Assembly (NCBI RefSeq): GCF_012034205.1
Contig: NZ_JAATEM010000013.1
Coordinates: 62,001-126,000, forward strand
Source: Streptomyces composti
GTDB taxonomy: Bacteria; Actinomycetota; Actinomycetes; Streptomycetales; Streptomycetaceae
Length of the DNA stretch: 64,000 nt
Reading direction: 5' to 3'
Numbering within the stretch: the first letter of the stretch is position 1; the number at the start of each line of letters is the position of its first letter. Made by a program: the position numbers and the translations under genes. Of the stretch, positions 29,112-37,638 are shown piece after piece. The notes beneath the pieces were generated by a model. That model was not told the DNA's origin. It made no database searches and saw only the letters and a list, made by a program, of their open reading frames with translations.

Positions 29112-31406
29112 CTACTGCTGGTGCTGCCCCTGCGGGTCGTCCGGGTCGCCCGGAAGTTCCAGGGTGGGCGGGGGTGAGGGCTGGCCGTCCGTCGGGGGCT
29201 TGAACGTCGGAGGCGAGTGGCTCGGCGGCTCGGACGTCGGCTCCTGCGTGGGTTCCTGGGACGGCGGCGCGGAGGTTGGGGGCTCGCTCGACGGCTCCTG
29301 GCTCGGCGTCTGCGAGGGGCTCCGGGTGGGCGAGGGTGTCCAGGACGGCTGGACCGCGGCGCCCTGTTCGGTGTCCAGGTCGAACGTGCTGGTCTCGTCC
29401 AGCACGCCGAACATGTACGCCGCCCAGATCTGCGCCGGGTAGCCACCGCCGTTGACGCGCCGTTCGCCGCCCGCCCCGTACATCTCCACCTGCTTGTGCG
29501 GGGGCTTGTCGTCCTCGCCGAACAGGCCGACGGAGGTGACCAGGTCGGGCGTGTAGCCGGTGAACCAGGCCGACTTGTTGTTGTCGGAGGTTCCGGTCTT
29601 GCCGGCGACCTGCTGGCCCTTGCGCAGCGGGTTGTTGCGGACCGCCGCCTGCGCCGTGCCGTCGTCGACCACGCCGGTGAGCACCGAGGTCACGGTGTCG
29701 GCGGCGGCGCGGCTGATGACGCGCTCGCCGACCGCGTCCGGCATGGTGACCGTGCGGGTGCGGTGCTCGGCCTTCTTGATGATGGTCGGGGTGACCTTCT
29801 TGCCGTGGTTGTCGAGGGTGGCGTAGACGCCGGCCATCTGCAGCGGGCTGGCGCCCATGGAGCCCAGGGTCTGTGCGGGTACTGCCTCGAGGTCCTCGAC
29901 CTTCATGCCGAGCTTGCCGGCGGTCTCCATCACCTTCGGCATGCCGATGTCGACGCCCATCTGCGCGAAGACGGAGTTGACGGACTTGTTCATCGCCGTC
30001 TGGACGGTGATGGGGCCGTAGTCGCGGTCGTCCTCGTTCTCGGGTGCGAAGCCGACCTTGCGGCCGTCCTCGACGACCTCGCGCTCGCTGGTGCCGTCGT
30101 AGATCGTGTCGGCGGTGATGGGGCTGCCCGACTGGGTGGTGGCCTGCTCCTCGAGGGCGGCGGCCAGGATGACCGGCTTGAAGGTGGAGGCGACCTGGTA
30201 GTCGGTGCGGGTGGCGTTGTTGACGTAGTGCTTGAGGTAGTCCTGCCCGCCGTACATCGCCACGACCGCGCCGGTCTTGGGGTTCACGGAGGCGGCGCCG
30301 GCCTGGATGTCCGCGTCGACCTTGCGGTCCTTGGGGTCCAGCTTCTCGTGGAGCTGGGTCTGCACGGCCTTCTCGAGGGCGGCCTGCTTCTTCTTGTCGA
30401 TGTTGAGGGTGACGGTCCAGCCGCCCGCGTCCACCAGGGCGTCGGCCTGCTTGGCGTCCTCGGCGGTACCCTCGGCGATCAGCTGCTGCTTCAGCGCGTC
30501 GTTGGCCGCGCTCACCAGGTAGCCGGTCTGGCCCTTCAGGCCGGGCTCGCCCTTGGGCGGCTCGGGTACGGGGAACTTCATGCCGGCCCGCTCGGAGGCG
30601 TCCAGCCAGCCCTGCTCGACCATGTTGTCCAGGACGTAGTTCCAGCGGGCCTTGACCAGCTTCTTGCCCTTCTCCGAGGCGACCGCCCAGTCGTACTGGT
30701 TGGGCGCCTGGAGCAGTGCGGCGAGGTAGGCGCCCTGCTCGACGGTGAGCTTCTCGGCGTCGACGCGGTAGTAGGCCTGGGCGGCGGCCTGGATGCCGTA
30801 GGCGTTGCGGCCGTAGTAGCTGGTGTTGATGTAGCCGGCGAGGATGTAGTCCTTGGACTTCTCCCGGTCCAGCTTCAGCGAGATGACCAGTTCCTTGAGC
30901 TTGCGGCTGACGGTCTGGTCCTGCGTCAGGTAGTAGTTCTTGACGTACTGCTGGGTGATCGTCGAGCCGCCCTGCGCGCCCTTGCCGGAGAGGGTGTTGA
31001 ACAGGCCGCGTGCGGTGCCCTTGAGGTCGACGCCGGCGTCCTTGTAGAAGGTCTTGTTCTCGGCGGCGACGAAGGTCTTCTGGACCGGCTTCGGCACCCG
31101 CGCCAGGTCGACGACCTCACGGTTGAAGCCGGTGCGGGCCATGATCGAGCCGTCGCTGTACTTGTAGACGTTGCCCTGCCGCTTGGCGTCCTCGTTGCCC
31201 GCCGCCGGGATGTCGATCATCAGGTAGAGCGCGATGAAGGCGCCCATGCCGAGCAGGCAGAGGCCGAAGAAGGTGCCGAGGATCTTCCGCCAGGTGAACA
31301 GGCGGCGTATGCCGCTGCGGCCGGCCGCCCCCGACGAGCGGCGGTCGCCGGGCGCCGCACGGCGCCCGCCGCGCTGTCGTGCGCGTCTTTCTTCCGCTCG
31401 TCCCAT
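29112..31406 (-). CDS. class A penicillin-binding protein (transglycosylase/transpeptidase)
   Basis: A 764-residue bifunctional PBP that builds and cross-links peptidoglycan. Basic cytoplasmic N-terminus, one membrane segment (about 43-65), GT51 domain (about 85-270: catalytic Glu116 in AAENKTFY; QGGSTITQQYVKNYYL), then the transpeptidase domain with S407-TFK, S475-VN and K603-TG motifs. In the first GT51 motif, ENKTFYKDAG replaces the usual EDxxFxxH, which is common in actinobacterial homologues as far as I recall. The tail (688-764) is a Pro/Ser/Thr/Glu-rich low-complexity stretch, probably spanning the wall. Confidence 0.93.
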   Translation of the reverse strand: MGRAEERRARQRGGRRAAPGDRRSSGAAGRSGIRRLFTWRKILGTFFGLCLLGMGAFIALYLMIDIPAAGNEDAKRQGNVYKYSDGSIMARTGFNREVVDLARVPKPVQKTFVAAENKTFYKDAGVDLKGTARGLFNTLSGKGAQGGSTITQQYVKNYYLTQDQTVSRKLKELVISLKLDREKSKDYILAGYINTSYYGRNAYGIQAAAQAYYRVDAEKLTVEQGAYLAALLQAPNQYDWAVASEKGKKLVKARWNYVLDNMVEQGWLDASERAGMKFPVPEPPKGEPGLKGQTGYLVSAANDALKQQLIAEGTAEDAKQADALVDAGGWTVTLNIDKKKQAALEKAVQTQLHEKLDPKDRKVDADIQAGAASVNPKTGAVVAMYGGQDYLKHYVNNATRTDYQVASTFKPVILAAALEEQATTQSGSPITADTIYDGTSEREVVEDGRKVGFAPENEDDRDYGPITVQTAMNKSVNSVFAQMGVDIGMPKVMETAGKLGMKVEDLEAVPAQTLGSMGASPLQMAGVYATLDNHGKKVTPTIIKKAEHRTRTVTMPDAVGERVISRAAADTVTSVLTGVVDDGTAQAAVRNNPLRKGQQVAGKTGTSDNNKSAWFTGYTPDLVTSVGLFGEDDKPPHKQVEMYGAGGERRVNGGGYPAQIWAAYMFGVLDETSTFDLDTEQGAAVQPSWTPSPTRSPSQTPSQEPSSEPPTSAPPSQEPTQEPTSEPPSHSPPTFKPPTDGQPSPPPTLELPGDPDDPQGQHQQ

Positions 31407-31673
31407 GGGTTCCTTCTGCTCCGCTTCATTCGTGTGTGCCCGCGTGCCACACGGTTCGCCGCTCAGGTCAGCTCAGAAAGCTAACACCGGCAGATGTGAC
31501 AAAGGGCCGCCGATGCGGTCGTTACGGACGTGACAATCAGCACCCGTCCCAACGGAACCGACGTACCAGCGGGGGCCGAGGTTGCCGTGAGCGGGTAATG
31601 TGATATCACTTAGCGAGCACGGAGATAGAGCTCCGAGGCAGACAGAGACGGCTGGGAAGAGACGGGGAGCCCC
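31407..31673. promoter_or_regulatory. divergent region with GTGATATCAC palindrome
   Basis: Intergenic between the divergent PBP and SPFH genes. A perfect 10-bp palindrome GTGATATCAC at 31600-31609 lies in an A/T-rich island (31596-31613), 64 nt before the SPFH start. It is a likely operator, or part of the promoter. Confidence 0.5.
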
Positions 31674-32609
31674 ATGGCCACGCAGGACATACAGGCCACC
31701 ACCGACGTGCCCGAGATGCCCGATCCGCGGGTGCGGGAGTTCGCGGCACACAGCGTCGGCGGCGGTCTCGCACTGCTGCTCGGACTGGTGGGACTGCTGG
31801 GCGGCATCGCACTGGCCGTCTCCGCCACGGCGGTGACCGGGACCGGAGCCAAGGCCGCGATGATCGCGCCCGGTCTGCTCGTGGCGATCGTCTCGCTCTT
31901 CACCCTGGCCGGGCTGAACACGGTGGCGCCCGGCCAGGCGCGGGTGGTGCAGCTCTTCGGCCGGTACCGGGGCACGATCCGCGAGGACGGACTGCGCTGG
32001 GTGAACCCCTTCACCACGCGCAAGAAGATCTCCACGAGGGTGCGCAACCACGAGACCGCCGTGCTGAAGGTCAACGACGCCTACGGCAACCCGATCGAGC
32101 TGGCCGCGGTCGCGGTCTGGCGGGTGGCGGACACCGCGCAGGCCACCTTCGAGGTCGACGACTACGTCGAGTTCGTCTCCACCCAGACCGAGGCGGCCGT
32201 GCGGCACATCGCCATCGAGTACCCCTACGACGCCCACGACGAGGACGGCCTCTCCCTGCGCGGCAACGCCGAGGAGATCACCGAGAAGCTCTCCGCCGAA
32301 CTGCACGCCCGGGTGGAGGCGGCCGGTGTGCAGATCATCGAGTCCCGCTTCACCCACCTCGCCTACGCCCCCGAGATCGCCTCGGCGATGCTCCAGCGGC
32401 AGCAGGCCGGTGCGGTGGTGGCGGCCCGCCGGCAGATCGTGGAGGGCGCCGTGGGCATGGTGGAGACGGCGCTCTCCCGGATCACCGAGCACGACATCGT
32501 GGAACTCGACCCCGAGCGGAAGGCGGCCATGGTGTCCAACCTGATGGTGGTGCTGTGCGGTGACCGTTCCGCGCAGCCGGTCGTCAACACCGGGACGCTC
32601 TACCAGTGA
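31674..32609 (+). CDS. SPFH/Band 7 (stomatin-like) membrane protein
   Basis: A 311-residue protein with two N-terminal membrane segments (about 30-52 and 60-80) and a Band 7 domain: [48 protein letters not shown] and the later helix [21 protein letters not shown]. Proteins of this fold form membrane microdomain scaffolds and often work with proteases or stress systems. It overlaps the downstream ribbon-helix-helix gene (GTGA), so the pair is a functional unit. Confidence 0.9.
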   Translation: MATQDIQATTDVPEMPDPRVREFAAHSVGGGLALLLGLVGLLGGIALAVSATAVTGTGAKAAMIAPGLLVAIVSLFTLAGLNTVAPGQARVVQLFGRYRGTIREDGLRWVNPFTTRKKISTRVRNHETAVLKVNDAYGNPIELAAVAVWRVADTAQATFEVDDYVEFVSTQTEAAVRHIAIEYPYDAHDEDGLSLRGNAEEITEKLSAELHARVEAAGVQIIESRFTHLAYAPEIASAMLQRQQAGAVVAARRQIVEGAVGMVETALSRITEHDIVELDPERKAAMVSNLMVVLCGDRSAQPVVNTGTLYQ

Positions 32610-32890
32610 CGCCCCCCGGGGAGGGTTCCTCGCCGCGCCGCCGGCCGCAGCGCAAGCAGGTGCTGCTGCGCCTCGACCCGGCGGTGTACGAGGCGCTGGC
32701 CCGCTGGGCCAACGACGAACTGCGGTCGGCCAACGCCCAGATCGAGTTCCTGCTCAGGCGGGCGCTGGCGGAGGCGGGCCGGCTGCCGGGCGACGCGCAG
32801 CCCATCCCGCGCCGTGGCCGCCCGCCGGCCCAGCCGCCCGTACAGCAGCCGGCCGCGCAACCGCCCGGCGACCGGCCGGAACCGCAGTAG
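32606..32890 (+). CDS. Arc-like ribbon-helix-helix protein
   Basis: A 94-residue protein: KQVLLRLDPAVYEALARWAN then DELRSANAQIEFLLRRAL is a clear ribbon-helix-helix DNA-binding motif, followed by a Pro/Gln-rich tail. The GTG start overlaps the SPFH stop. It could repress the SPFH operon, perhaps through the upstream palindrome; that is inference. A strong terminator follows. Confidence 0.8.
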   Translation: MTPPGEGSSPRRRPQRKQVLLRLDPAVYEALARWANDELRSANAQIEFLLRRALAEAGRLPGDAQPIPRRGRPPAQPPVQQPAAQPPGDRPEPQ

Positions 32891-32897
32891 CGCGGCA

Positions 32898-32933
32898 CGC
32901 CGGAGCCTCCCGCCCCGCCGGGAGGCTCCGGCG
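32898..32933 (+). terminator. terminator after the SPFH-RHH operon
   Basis: A perfect 14-bp stem (32898-32911 with 32920-32933) closes an 8-nt loop GCCCCGCC, directly after the RHH stop. Confidence 0.88.
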
Positions 32934-32994
32934 TGGCGGTTGCAGAACCGTGACAATCGCCTCCCACCTGCGCTCTCCCACCCGGCGCCACCGA

Positions 32995-33040
32995 GTACAC
33001 ACGCCGCGTATACACACCGGGTATACACGGTGTGTACAGT
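32995..33040 (+). promoter_or_regulatory. PadR operator and promoter
   Basis: GTACACAC (32995), GTATACAC (33008) and GTATACAC (33021) repeat every 13 bp. A perfect inverted repeat TACACACCG-N8-CGGTGTGTA spans 33011-33036. TACAGT (33035-33040) is 7 nt before the ATG at 33048 with no ribosome-binding site, and TACACA at 33011 lies 18 bp upstream as a -35 box. The repeats therefore cover the promoter, as expected for autorepression. Confidence 0.65.
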
Positions 33041-33047
33041 GCTCTGC

Positions 33048-33572
33048 ATGTCCATCGGTCACACCCTCCTGGGACTCCTGGAGTCCGGCCCGCGCCACGG
33101 CTACGACCTGAAGCGGGCCTTCGACGAGAAGTTCGGTCACGACCGGCCGCTGCACTACGGCCAGGTCTACTCGACGATGTCCCGCCTGCTGAAGAACGGG
33201 CTGGTCGAGGTCGACGGCATAGAGGCCGGCGACGGCCCCGAGCGCAAGCGGTACGCCATCACCGCCGCCGGGATCACCGACGTCGAGCGCTGGCTCGCCA
33301 CACCGGAGAAGCCGGAACCGTATCTGCAGTCGACCCTCTACACCAAGGTCGTGCTCGCGCTGCTGACCAGCCGGGACGCGGCCGACATCCTCGACACGCA
33401 GCGCTCGGAGCATCTGCGCAGCATGCGGATCCTCACCGACCGCAAGCGCAAGGGCGACCTCGCGGACCAGCTGATCTGCGACCACGCGCTGTTCCACCTG
33501 GAGGCCGACCTGCGCTGGCTGGAGCTGACCGCGGCGCGCCTCGACAAGCTCCGGGAGGCGGTGACCCGATGA
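33048..33572 (+). CDS. PadR-family transcriptional regulator
   Basis: A 174-residue PadR protein. The winged helix begins SIGHTLLGLLESGPRHGYDL and continues LHYGQVYSTMSRLLKNGLVE with the wing at RKRYAITAAGITDVERWL; the C-terminal Vir_C-like helices contain TKVVLALLTSRDAADIL. It should repress the exporter genes that follow until a ligand binds. ATG 33048 lies just after the palindromic operator. Its stop overlaps the next start (ATGA). Confidence 0.9.
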   Translation: MSIGHTLLGLLESGPRHGYDLKRAFDEKFGHDRPLHYGQVYSTMSRLLKNGLVEVDGIEAGDGPERKRYAITAAGITDVERWLATPEKPEPYLQSTLYTKVVLALLTSRDAADILDTQRSEHLRSMRILTDRKRKGDLADQLICDHALFHLEADLRWLELTAARLDKLREAVTR

Positions 33573-34261
33573 GCCCCGTCCCCGCCGGCAGCCTGCTGGC
33601 CGCCCAGGACCTGCGCAAGGCCTACGGCCCGACCACCGCCCTCGACGGCGCCGACTTCTCCATCCACCCCGGCGAGGTCGTCGCCGTGATGGGCCCCTCC
33701 GGGTCGGGCAAGTCGACGCTGCTGCACTGTCTCGCCGGCATCGTCACCCCCGACTCCGGCTCCATCCTCTACAACGGGCGCGAGCTGACCGCGATGAGCG
33801 ACTCCGAGCGCAGCGCGCTGCGCCGCTCGGACTTCGGCTTCGTCTTCCAGTTCGGGCAGCTCGTCCCGGAGCTGACCTGCGTGGAGAACGTCGCCCTGCC
33901 GCTGCGGCTGAACGGCACCCGGCGCAAGGAGGCGGAGCGGGCCGCGCTGACCTGGCTGGAGCGGCTCGAGGTGGACGACGTCCGCAAGAAGCGGCCCGGC
34001 GAGGTCTCCGGCGGCCAGGGGCAGCGCGTCGCCGTCGCCCGGGCACTGGTCACCGGCCCGCGGGTGCTGTTCGCCGACGAGCCGACCGGAGCGCTCGACT
34101 CGCTCAACGGCGAGCGCGTGATGGAGCTGCTCACCGATGCCGCCCGCTCTACCAACGCCGCCGTCGTGCTGGTCACGCACGAGGCGCGGGTGGCCGCGTA
34201 CTCCGACCGCGAGATCGTCGTGCGGGACGGCCGGTCGCGTGACATGGAGCGCGTCGTATGA
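33569..34261 (+). CDS. ABC transporter ATP-binding protein (MacB/LolD type)
   Basis: A 230-residue nucleotide-binding subunit: Walker A GPSGSGKSTLLHCL, Q-loop FVFQFGQLVPELT, signature SGGQGQRVAVARAL, Walker B VLFADEPTGALDS, H-loop VTHEARVA. The sequence is closest in type to the MacB/LolD/FtsE family, which drives FtsX-like permeases. ATG 33569 overlaps the PadR stop, and its stop overlaps the permease start (ATGA). Confidence 0.92.
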   Translation: MSPVPAGSLLAAQDLRKAYGPTTALDGADFSIHPGEVVAVMGPSGSGKSTLLHCLAGIVTPDSGSILYNGRELTAMSDSERSALRRSDFGFVFQFGQLVPELTCVENVALPLRLNGTRRKEAERAALTWLERLEVDDVRKKRPGEVSGGQGQRVAVARALVTGPRVLFADEPTGALDSLNGERVMELLTDAARSTNAAVVLVTHEARVAAYSDREIVVRDGRSRDMERVV

Positions 34262-36597
34262 GTGCCCGCGACTGGGCCCGGGACCTGGCCATGGGCACCC
34301 GGTTCGCCTTCGCGGGCGGCCGGGAGGGCTGGATCCGGGCGGTGCTGACCGCGGTCGGTGTCGGACTGGGCGTGGCGCTGCTGCTGATCACCGCGGCGGT
34401 CCCCAACGCGCTCGACGAACGGCACCGCCGCGAGCAGGCCCGACAGAACTTCACCTACGGCCAGCAGGTGCCGGAGAAGGCCGACGACACCCTGGCCATC
34501 GCCGACCTCGACACCGAGTTCCGGGGCCGGGACGTGCGGGGCCGGCTGATGGAGCCGGAGGGCCCGAAGGCGCCGCTGCCGCCGGGCGTCGACGAGTTCC
34601 CCGCGGCCGGCACCATGGTGGTCTCCCCCGCGCTGAAGGAGCTGCTGGAGTCCGGCGAGGGCACGCTGCTGCGGGAGCGGCTGCCGTACGAGATCACGGG
34701 CACCATCGGCGAGCAGGGACTCATCGGCTCGCACGAACTCGCCTACTACGCCGGTGCCGAGGGGCTCTCCGACCGAGTCGACGGCTCCCGGGTGTGGCGG
34801 ATCGACACCTTCGGCTCGCCCGACCCCCGGCCCGGGTCGACCGACCCGGTGCTGCTGCTGCTCGTGCTGGTCGTGATCGTGGTGCTGCTCACCCCGGTCG
34901 CGGTGTTCATCGCGGCAGCCGTACGGTTCGGCGGCGAGCAGCGCGACCGCAGGCTGGCGGCGCTGCGCCTGGTCGGCTCCGACGGCGCGAGCACCCGCCG
35001 CATCGCCGCGGGCGAGGCGCTCGCGGGCTCGCTGCTCGGCCTGGTACTGGGCACCGGCTTCTTCCTGATCGGACGCGAGGCGGTGGCCTCCGTCGAGCTG
35101 TTCGGGATCAGCGTCTTCCCCAGCTATATGAACCCCTCCCCGCTGCTCGCGCTGACGGTCGCGGTGGCGGTCCCGGCGGCGGCCGTGGCGGTGACGCTGC
35201 TCGCGCTGCGCGGGGTGGTCATCGAGCCGCTCGGAGTGGTGCGGGCCGCCCGGCCCGCGCGGCGCCGGCTGTGGTGGCGGCTGCTGCTGCCGCTGGCCGG
35301 TGTGGCGATGCTCTACCCGATGATCGGACAGGGCCGCGAGGGCGGCGAGTTCAACGAGTACCTGGTGACCGGTGGTGTGCTGCTCCTGCTGATCGGTGTC
35401 ACCGCGCTGCTGCCGTGGATCGTCGAGGCGGTCGTCGCCCGGCTCGGCTCCGGCGGTGTCGCCTGGCAGCTGGCGGTCCGCCGGCTCCAGCTGAGCAGCG
35501 GTACGGCCGCCCGCATGGTCAACGGGGTCGCGGTGGCGGTGGCCGGGGCGATCGCGCTGCAGATGCTGTTCTCCGGCGTCGAGGGCGACTACACCCAGTC
35601 GACCGGTTACGACGTGACCCGGGCCCAGATGCAGGTGCGGGTGCCCCAGGGCGTCGGACTCGCCGAGGCGACCTCGACGTTCGAGAACTCCAAGGGCGTC
35701 CGCACGGTGTATCCGCTGTCCGAGGGCTATCTGGGGGACGCCTCCTGGAACAAGGGCCCGGAGCGCACCGCCGAGCTGACCGTCGGCGACTGTGCGACGC
35801 TGCGCGAGGTGGCGAGGATGTCCTCCTGCCGGGACGGCGACGTCTTCCGGGTCTCGGGCGGCGAGTACGACACCGACACCCCGGCGCTGAGCAAGCCCGG
35901 CCGGAAGCTGTACCTGGAGCCGTCCGCGATGCCCGGGACGAAGGCGCCGGACCTGGTCTGGACCGTCCCCGCGGAGCTGAAGCAGGCCGAGTCCGTCGAG
36001 GACCCGACCGGCACACGGCGCGGCGGCTTCCTGATGACACCGGGCGCGCTGACCGATGACGTCACCAAGGCGCTCAGGCACGAGCTGTACATCGCGGTCG
36101 ACCCGTCGGTGCCGGACGCCCGTGAGTACGTGCACAACACGGCGGCGGACCTCGATCCGCTGGCCGAGCCGATGAACTGGCAGGCCACCGAGCGCTCCGA
36201 GCGGTTCGACTCCATCCGCACCGGGCTGTTCGTCGGGGCGACGGCGGTGCTGGTGCTGATCGGGGCGAGCCTGCTGGTCTCCCAGCTGGAGCAGTTGCGT
36301 GAGCGGCGCAAGCTGCTCTCGACCCTGGTGGCCTTCGGCACCCGGCGGCGCACCCTGAGCCTGTCGGTGCTGTGGCAGACGGCCGTCCCGATCGGTCTCG
36401 GTCTGCTGCTCGCCTCGCTGGTGGGCATGACGCTGGGCGCGGTGCTGCTGCGGATGACGAACACCGCGGTGCGGATCGACTGGGCGAGCGTGGCGACGAT
36501 GTCGGGGATCGGCGCGGGCGTGGTGCTGGTGGTGACGCTGCTGAGCCTGCCGCCGCTGCTGCGCATGATGCGCCCCGACGGCCTGCGCACGGAGTAG
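34258..36597 (+). CDS. FtsX-like ABC permease
   Basis: A 779-residue permease with two FtsX domains. One membrane segment is near 25-45; groups of three to four segments follow at about 195-330 and 345-440, and a final FtsX domain lies at about 660-765 (VGATAVLVLIGASLLVSQLE, VLVVTLLSLPPLLRMM). Large extracytoplasmic segments separate them. Together with the ATPase it likely exports a peptide or antibiotic, or senses envelope stress under PadR control. Substrate unknown. Confidence 0.9.
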   Translation: MSARDWARDLAMGTRFAFAGGREGWIRAVLTAVGVGLGVALLLITAAVPNALDERHRREQARQNFTYGQQVPEKADDTLAIADLDTEFRGRDVRGRLMEPEGPKAPLPPGVDEFPAAGTMVVSPALKELLESGEGTLLRERLPYEITGTIGEQGLIGSHELAYYAGAEGLSDRVDGSRVWRIDTFGSPDPRPGSTDPVLLLLVLVVIVVLLTPVAVFIAAAVRFGGEQRDRRLAALRLVGSDGASTRRIAAGEALAGSLLGLVLGTGFFLIGREAVASVELFGISVFPSYMNPSPLLALTVAVAVPAAAVAVTLLALRGVVIEPLGVVRAARPARRRLWWRLLLPLAGVAMLYPMIGQGREGGEFNEYLVTGGVLLLLIGVTALLPWIVEAVVARLGSGGVAWQLAVRRLQLSSGTAARMVNGVAVAVAGAIALQMLFSGVEGDYTQSTGYDVTRAQMQVRVPQGVGLAEATSTFENSKGVRTVYPLSEGYLGDASWNKGPERTAELTVGDCATLREVARMSSCRDGDVFRVSGGEYDTDTPALSKPGRKLYLEPSAMPGTKAPDLVWTVPAELKQAESVEDPTGTRRGGFLMTPGALTDDVTKALRHELYIAVDPSVPDAREYVHNTAADLDPLAEPMNWQATERSERFDSIRTGLFVGATAVLVLIGASLLVSQLEQLRERRKLLSTLVAFGTRRRTLSLSVLWQTAVPIGLGLLLASLVGMTLGAVLLRMTNTAVRIDWASVATMSGIGAGVVLVVTLLSLPPLLRMMRPDGLRTE

Positions 36598-36623
36598 GCC
36601 TGACGCGGCCGCACCGCACGGAG

Positions 36624-36659
36624 CGGGCCGTGCCACCGGATTTCCGGCGGCACGGCCCG
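36624..36659. terminator. convergent-gene terminator hairpin
   Basis: CGGGCCGTGCC (36624-36634) pairs with GGCACGGCCCG (36649-36659), extended by CCGG/CCGG across a single mismatch, loop ATTT. It lies between the convergent permease and roadblock genes. Confidence 0.8.
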
Positions 36660-36695
36660 CACGCGTTCGCGTGGGCGTGCCGGTGACCGTGCGGC

Positions 36696-37130
36696 TCAGA
36701 GCCCGCTGTGCTCCTTCACCACCCGCCTGGCCTGCGCGAACAGCATGCCCACATTGACCGACTTGCGGCAGACGACCACCGCGACCACGTCCTGGTTCTC
36801 GTTCATCCGCACGAAAAGGTGCGTCAGGTTGTCGCTGTTGACCAGGATCTCCTGGAAGTAGTGCTGGTCGCTGGAGACGCCGCGGCGCTCCTTGAAGATG
36901 TCCTCGATCATCACCACCGTGCGGCCCTGGAACAGGTCGAGGGTCGCCCCCGCCAGCAGGTCCAGGACCTCGGCGGGATGGTTGTCCACGGTCTCGTAGG
37001 AGAGCAGCATCCCGGTCGCCATGTCGACCACGCCCGCGGCCAGGCAGTCGGGCGTCTCGCTGCGCAGGCTCTTCACCAGGCCCATGACCCGGTCGGAGAA
37101 GCCGGAGTTCATCCTCTTCGTCGTCGCCAT
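36696..37130 (-). CDS. roadblock/LC7-like protein
   Basis: A 144-residue alpha/beta protein: AAGVVDMATGMLLSYETVDN, LLAGATLDLFQGRTVVMIED, TVVMIEDIFKERRGVS and NQDVVAVVVCRKSVNVGMLF give a roadblock/longin-like profile. These proteins usually regulate small GTPases (MglB-like). It is the last gene of a three-gene minus-strand unit, 4 bp after the second roadblock gene. No GTPase is adjacent. Confidence 0.7.
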   Translation of the reverse strand: MATTKRMNSGFSDRVMGLVKSLRSETPDCLAAGVVDMATGMLLSYETVDNHPAEVLDLLAGATLDLFQGRTVVMIEDIFKERRGVSSDQHYFQEILVNSDNLTHLFVRMNENQDVVAVVVCRKSVNVGMLFAQARRVVKEHSGL

Positions 37131-37134
37131 ACCT

Positions 37135-37527
37135 CTATGCCCTTTCCTTGCTGGATTCGCCCTCGGTCAGGAGGGAGCCGATACGCCGCAGCGCCGGCTG
37201 GGTGTGCTGGTGGAGGCGGTCGACGTCGATGCCCTCGTCGCCGAGGACGACCATCAGGGTGGTGTCGCCGACGGCGTAGAAGGCGGCACAGCCGTGGGTG
37301 CCGTAGGCGACGGTCCGCCGCAGCGTGCCGCGCCCGGTCGCCTGGGTGGTGCGCCGGGCCAGTCCGAGACCGGCGGCGGCCAGTGCGGCCAGGCCCTCGG
37401 CGTCGATGCCGTCACCGGTGTCCGCCGCGATGAGCAGTCCGTCGGCGGCGGCCAGGGCCGTGTCGGTGATGCCGGCGACCTGCTCCCGCAGGCCGCGCAT
37501 CTCCGAGGCCAGTGCTTCGTGATCCAT
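37135..37527 (-). CDS. roadblock/LC7 domain protein
   Basis: A 130-residue roadblock domain: VAGITDTALAAADGLLIAAD, GLGLARRTTQATGRGTLRR and AAFYAVGDTTLMVVLGDEGI. It resembles the roadblock subunits of Streptomyces conservons (MglB-like). Translated just before its partner, so they may form a heterodimer. Confidence 0.82.
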   Translation of the reverse strand: MDHEALASEMRGLREQVAGITDTALAAADGLLIAADTGDGIDAEGLAALAAAGLGLARRTTQATGRGTLRRTVAYGTHGCAAFYAVGDTTLMVVLGDEGIDVDRLHQHTQPALRRIGSLLTEGESSKERA

Positions 37528-37638
37528 GGGGTGAACTCCCTGACGCCCGGCCGCGGCTGTCGCCGCGTACGGCCACGGGCGCCTCCTGTTCGTGTCGATG
37601 TGCCGCCATGCTTCCGGCGTGGCTCGGACAGCGGCCCC

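Noticed and set aside
29217..31484. Long open frame on the plus strand opposite the penicillin-binding protein
   Set aside because: Antisense shadow; the minus-strand PBP has all catalytic motifs.
33769..36636. Long open frame on the minus strand opposite the ABC transporter genes
   Set aside because: Antisense shadow of the permease and ATPase; His/Gln/Arg-rich, no domains.
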